Below, in pieces: positions 14,936 to 17,983 of a DNA stretch of 17,983 bases; position 1 is the first letter of the stretch, and each line of letters starts with the position of its first letter. The notes beneath the pieces are model-generated. The model was not told where the DNA came from and did no database searches. It worked only from the letters and a program-made list of their open reading frames with translations. The position numbers and the translations under genes were made by a program. The stretch is from contig CAZIPP010000018.1 of NCBI GenBank assembly GCA_964541215.1, positions 1 to 17,983 on the forward strand, read 5' to 3'. Source of the DNA: SIG469 sp964541215. Lineage in GTDB: Bacteria; Bacillota; Clostridia; Oscillospirales; Oscillospiraceae.

Positions 14936-15406
14936 ATGACTAAGACAAACGCCATGCGTCTGCTGGACGCGGCTAAAATACAATACAGGACCGCGGAATA
15001 CGAGTTTGACGAAAGCGACCTCAGCGGAGTCCATGCGGCGCAGGTCATGGGTATGCCCATGGAGCAGGTGTTTAAGACCCTTGTTGCCCGGGGAGACAAA
15101 ACCGGTCCGCTGGTGTTCTGTATTCCCGTAGCTCAGGAGCTTGACCTGAAAAAGGCGGCTCAGGTCTCCCGCAACAAAAAGGTGGAGATGATACATCTCA
15201 AAGAGCTGCTTGGGCTGACAGGCTATATTCGCGGGGGGTGCAGTCCCGTGGGCATGAAGAAAAAGTACCCAACTTATATCGACGAGACGGCAATACTTTT
15301 CGATGAGATAGGCGTCAGCGCAGGTCAGCGTGGGCTTCAGATGATGCTGGACCCCGAAAAGCTGGCGGATTATGTGGAAGCGGAGTTTGTTGATTTATGT
15401 GTGTAG
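14936..15406 (+). CDS. ybaK: YbaK/EbsC-family Cys-tRNA(Pro)/aminoacyl-tRNA deacylase
   Basis: A 156-aa cytoplasmic editing enzyme. YbaK proteins hydrolyse Cys-tRNA(Pro), made when prolyl-tRNA synthetase charges cysteine by mistake. The family motifs are present: KTNAMRLLDAAKIQY at the start, EQVFKTLVARGD with the conserved Lys47, VFCIPVAQELDLKKAA, GYIRGGCSPVGMKKKYPTYI (97-116) and the C-terminal SAGQRGLQMMLDPEKL. Length matches the family. The ATG at 14936 is preferred to the TTG one codon upstream because GGAG (14924-14927) is then better spaced. The gene overlaps the next one by 10 bases, so both are translated from one message. It is the first gene after the promoter at 14879. Confidence 0.92.
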   Translation: MTKTNAMRLLDAAKIQYRTAEYEFDESDLSGVHAAQVMGMPMEQVFKTLVARGDKTGPLVFCIPVAQELDLKKAAQVSRNKKVEMIHLKELLGLTGYIRGGCSPVGMKKKYPTYIDETAILFDEIGVSAGQRGLQMMLDPEKLADYVEAEFVDLCV

Positions 15407-16038
15407 ATAAAATTTGCTATATCGTCGGCGCGATGGCTTCGGATTTTCCTGTTATTTCCCGGGAAACGGACTTTATAATAGCTGCCGACGCAGGATACAA
15501 GGCTCTGAAAAAGGTTGACATAAAACCGAACCTTGTGGTTGGAGATTTTGATTCGCTGGGTCAGGTGCCCGAGGGCGAAAACATAGTTCGCCACCCTGTT
15601 ATGAAAGACGATACAGACATGATGCTGGCTGTGAAGCTTGGGCTGGAGCGGGGATATGACTGTTTTCATATCTACGGCGGCATGGGAGGGCGCACAGACC
15701 ACACCATTGCGAATATCCAGACTCTCAGCTATATCGCAAACAGGGGAGCGGCAGCGTTTCTGTTTGGCGACGGCGAGGTAATGACGGTAATAAAAAACAG
15801 CGCTCTCAGCTTTCGGGAAGGAAGCGAAGGCACTGTGTCTGCTTTTGCCGTTGGCGGCAGCGCAAGGGGCGTTTATGAATCGGGGCTGCTGTACAGCCTT
15901 GAAAATGCTGAGCTTACTCCGGATTTTCCGCTGGGAGTCAGCAATGAGTTCACAGGTAAAGCTGCCCGGATAAAGGTGGAAGACGGTATGCTTTTGGTGG
16001 TGTGGACAGATAAGGCAGAGCTTCCCGAAATAATATAG
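15397..16038 (+). CDS. thiN: Thiamine pyrophosphokinase
   Basis: A 213-aa cytoplasmic enzyme that transfers pyrophosphate from ATP to thiamine, giving thiamine diphosphate. The N-terminal catalytic domain has AADAGY (29-34), VVGDFDSLG (47-55), MKDDTDMMLAVKLGL (69-83) and GGMGGRTDHTIANIQ (94-108), all matching the family's ATP and metal sites. The C-terminal beta domain binds thiamine and carries LGVSNEFTGK. The ATG lies inside the end of the deacylase gene, so translation is coupled. No TPP riboswitch is visible upstream, as is usual for this salvage enzyme. In many Firmicutes this gene follows rsgA and rpe; here it follows ybaK instead. Confidence 0.93.
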   Translation: MCVDKICYIVGAMASDFPVISRETDFIIAADAGYKALKKVDIKPNLVVGDFDSLGQVPEGENIVRHPVMKDDTDMMLAVKLGLERGYDCFHIYGGMGGRTDHTIANIQTLSYIANRGAAAFLFGDGEVMTVIKNSALSFREGSEGTVSAFAVGGSARGVYESGLLYSLENAELTPDFPLGVSNEFTGKAARIKVEDGMLLVVWTDKAELPEII

Positions 16039-16060
16039 CGCCGAAAGCCATCTCCTGCTG

Positions 16061-16089
16061 TTGACGGGCATAGATTTGAATGATAAATT
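16061..16089 (+). promoter_or_regulatory. Sigma-A-type promoter for cysK-cysE
   Basis: TTGACG (16061-16066), a 17-base spacer and TAAATT (16084-16089) lie 31 bases before the cysK ATG. The leader is too short for a T-box or S-box, so cysteine control would have to act through a DNA-binding protein. Confidence 0.65.
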
Positions 16090-16119
16090 GAAATAAACAT
16101 AGCTTACGAGGTAACTTCT

Positions 16120-17049
16120 ATGAAAATATATACCGAAATATCCCAGCTTATTGGCAGAACACCGCTTTTGAGACTGACAAATTACGAAAAAAACCATGGC
16201 ATCAATGCCATGATGCTTGCAAAGCTTGAAGCCTTCAACCCGGCAGGCTCCGCAAAGGACAGGGTGGCAAAGTCCATCCTTGATACTGCCGAAGCCGAAG
16301 GCAGGCTGCAAAAGGGCGGTGTTGTTATCGAACCCACTTCGGGCAATACGGGCATCGGTCTTGCAGCCATTGCCGCCGCCAGAGGATACAGAATGATAAT
16401 CGTCATGCCGGACAATATGAGCCGTGAACGCCAGATGCTTATGAAAGCCTACGGCGCGGAGCTTATTCTTACTCCCGGCGCAAAAGGTATGTCCGGAGCC
16501 ATTGCCAAAGCCGAGGAGCTTCACAGGGAAATGCCCGGCAGCATTATCGGCGGTCAGTTCGACAACCCGGCCAACCCCGCCGCCCACCGAAGCACCACAG
16601 GTCCCGAGATATGGGAAGATACCGACGGTAAGGTGGATATCTTTGTAGCCGGTGTTGGTACCGGCGGCACCGTCACCGGTGTGGGCGAGTATCTTAAATC
16701 CAGAAATCCCGATATAAAGATAGTCGGCTTTGAGCCTGCCGGTTCCCCTGTGCTTTCGGGCGGAAGCGCGGGAGCCCATGGGCTTCAGGGTATCGGAGCG
16801 GGTTTTGTACCCGGGATACTTAATACTGAGATATATGACGAGATAATGACCGTTAAGGAAGAGGATGCCTATGCCGCAGGCAGGGAGATAGCAAGGAGCG
16901 AAGGCTTTCTGGTGGGCATAACCTCCGGAGCCGCTGTCTGGGCAGCTGCGCAGGTGGCAAAGCGTCCCGAAAACGCAGGCAAGGTCATCGTGACCATGCT
17001 TATGGATACCGGTGAGCGGTATCTGTCTACCCCAATGTTTGAGGATTGA
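16120..17049 (+). CDS. cysK: Cysteine synthase A (O-acetylserine sulfhydrylase)
   Basis: A 309-aa PLP enzyme that makes cysteine from O-acetylserine and sulfide. Visible landmarks are the PLP lysine in NPAGSAKDRVA (Lys46), the substrate loop PTSGNTG (72-78), the phosphate-binding loop GVGTGGTVTG (178-187) and GITSGAA with Ser269 for the pyridine nitrogen. Length and order match CysK. MDTGERYLSTPMF near the C-terminus is also typical. GAGGTAA lies before the ATG at 16120. The serine acetyltransferase gene follows 17 bases later, so the two steps of cysteine synthesis are co-transcribed. Confidence 0.96.
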   Translation: MKIYTEISQLIGRTPLLRLTNYEKNHGINAMMLAKLEAFNPAGSAKDRVAKSILDTAEAEGRLQKGGVVIEPTSGNTGIGLAAIAAARGYRMIIVMPDNMSRERQMLMKAYGAELILTPGAKGMSGAIAKAEELHREMPGSIIGGQFDNPANPAAHRSTTGPEIWEDTDGKVDIFVAGVGTGGTVTGVGEYLKSRNPDIKIVGFEPAGSPVLSGGSAGAHGLQGIGAGFVPGILNTEIYDEIMTVKEEDAYAAGREIARSEGFLVGITSGAAVWAAAQVAKRPENAGKVIVTMLMDTGERYLSTPMFED

Positions 17050-17066
17050 GATAGGAGAAAACAGCC

Positions 17067-17903
17067 ATGGATTTTATGTTGAGATCTCTGCACGAGATAG
17101 ATGAGCTTGATAAAGCATCAAATCTTTTGGGAGCAAAGAGCACCGAGCCCATACCTGACCGCAAGGAGGTCATCGCGGTGGTCAAGGATGTGCAGTCTCT
17201 GCTGTTTCCGAGATACTTCAAAAGCTCCGTCAGTAATGACCGCGAGACGCTGATGTATACTGTATATCGCCGCATCAAGAACCAGATAGAGATGGCATGC
17301 GCATTTTCGGGCGAGAACTGTTCCCTTGACCCCGACAAGGCGGCGGAACAGTTTATAAGCAGCCTTCCCCGGATAAAGCAGCTGCTCATCAAGGATATTG
17401 AAGCTCTTTATGAAGGTGACCCTGCTGCCATGACCAGAGATGAGGTGCTTATCTGCTACCCCGGGTTTTATGCCATTTCAATTTACCGCATGGCGAATCT
17501 GCTTTATAAGATGCGTGTCCCCCTGCTGCCAAGAATGATGACAGAGTATGCCCATGAAAAAACCGGTATTGATATCCATGCCGGCGCCACCATCGGCGAA
17601 TACTTCTTTATCGACCACGGTACAGGCATCGTAATCGGTGAGACCACCATCATCGGCAAGCACGTCAAGCTCTATCAGGGCGTTACTCTCGGCGCAAAGA
17701 GCTTCGAGGTGGATGCGGACGGCAACCCTGTCAAGGGCATCAAGCGTCATCCCGAGATCGGAGACAACACTATCATCTATGCCAACGCCACCATCCTTGG
17801 CGGCAATACCGTCATCGGCAAAAACTGCATCATCGGCGGCAACACATGGCTTGTGTCTTCCGTACCCGATGGTTCAAAGGTATATCACAATAGTGAACAT
17901 TAA
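17067..17903 (+). CDS. cysE: Serine O-acetyltransferase, EpsC type
   Basis: A 278-aa cytoplasmic enzyme that acetylates serine with acetyl-CoA to supply O-acetylserine to CysK. An alpha-helical N-terminal domain (about residues 1-150) is followed by a left-handed beta-helix built from hexapeptide repeats: IDIHAGATIGEYFFIDHGTG (168-187, catalytic His184 in DHGTG), IVIGETTIIGKHVKLYQGVT, a loop with KGIKRHPEIGD (His228) and ATILGGNTVIGKNCIIGGNT. AGGAGA precedes the ATG. The protein stops at VPDGSKVYHNSEH, without the long tail ending in Ile by which many CysE proteins plug the CysK active site. A terminator follows directly. Confidence 0.95.
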   Translation: MDFMLRSLHEIDELDKASNLLGAKSTEPIPDRKEVIAVVKDVQSLLFPRYFKSSVSNDRETLMYTVYRRIKNQIEMACAFSGENCSLDPDKAAEQFISSLPRIKQLLIKDIEALYEGDPAAMTRDEVLICYPGFYAISIYRMANLLYKMRVPLLPRMMTEYAHEKTGIDIHAGATIGEYFFIDHGTGIVIGETTIIGKHVKLYQGVTLGAKSFEVDADGNPVKGIKRHPEIGDNTIIYANATILGGNTVIGKNCIIGGNTWLVSSVPDGSKVYHNSEH

Positions 17904-17904
17904 A

Positions 17905-17929
17905 AAATGACCGCCGATGGCGGTCATTT
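17905..17929. terminator. Intrinsic terminator after cysE
   Basis: A perfect 11-bp stem AAATGACCGCC / GGCGGTCATTT with loop GAT begins two bases after the cysE stop. The T tract is short (three), preceded by an A tract, so it could act in both directions. Confidence 0.8.
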
Positions 17930-17954
17930 GAGACTGTCAAAAAACCTCGTAGAG

Positions 17955-17975
17955 TTCGCTGACAAAGTCAGCGAA
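17955..17975. repeat. Short palindrome at the window edge
   Basis: TTCGCTGAC / AAA / GTCAGCGAA is a perfect 9-bp stem with the same AAA loop seen in several hairpins of the opening cluster and near 2907. It probably belongs to another dispersed repeat that continues outside the window. Confidence 0.55.
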
Positions 17976-17983
17976 TAAAGACC

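Noticed and set aside
15200..15400. TPP riboswitch controlling thiamine pyrophosphokinase
   Set aside because: The upstream DNA is the coding sequence of the deacylase gene and shows no thi-box-like core.
16039..16119. T-box, S-box or other cysteine riboswitch before cysK
   Set aside because: The leader after the promoter is about 25 bases, too short for any of these.
15370..16779. A 469-aa minus-strand open frame across thiN and cysK
   Set aside because: It lies opposite two well-identified enzymes and spans their intergenic promoter; shadow frame.

Overview
The window looks like a draft or metagenome-assembled chromosome segment from a Gram-positive Clostridia bacterium. Ruminococcus or a related Oscillospiraceae genus is the best guess. 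The reasons are strong AGGAGG-type ribosome sites, several TTG starts, a Spo0B-type histidine kinase, FloA, the EpsC form of serine acetyltransferase, and many short palindromic intergenic repeats of the kind I associate with gut Clostridia. No rRNA, tRNA, CRISPR array, phage gene or transposase gene is visible. Three runs of exactly 100 N (2963-3062, 6464-6563, 13768-13867) are scaffold gaps whose true length is unknown.

Layout. Positions 1-218 hold a cluster of short palindromes and a bidirectional terminator. A minus-strand SLC13/ArsB-type permease (218-1495) diverges from a histidine kinase (1800-2666). A repeat-rich stretch with the first gap follows. Next comes a membrane-microdomain cassette: a 63-aa single-pass membrane protein, an NfeD-like protein, the flotillin-like FloA and a 105-aa charged protein (3084-5325). 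Then comes a LytTR response regulator (5547-6260). The kinase and regulator are plausible partners that flank the FloA cassette. A minus-strand membrane-anchored phosphodiester glycosidase is cut at its 3' end by the second gap (6564-7846).

The most interesting part is a translationally coupled three-gene operon at 8073-14719. It encodes an ECF sigma factor, a 1670-aa single-pass membrane protein and a MEMO1-family lipoprotein. The large protein joins a short anti-sigma-like N-terminus to an Ig-like domain and a thioester-less alpha-2-macroglobulin body. A textbook ECF-type promoter (TGAAAC-N16-CGTC) precedes the sigma gene, which suggests autoregulation. I read this as a candidate envelope stress or protease-sensing system. 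The MEMO gene carries copies of a dispersed genomic repeat inside its coding sequence, around the third gap.

The right end is ordinary metabolism: ybaK-type deacylase plus thiamine pyrophosphokinase (overlapping genes), then cysK and cysE/epsC for cysteine synthesis, each pair behind a good sigma-A-type promoter. All calls come from reading the sequence; no database search was run.
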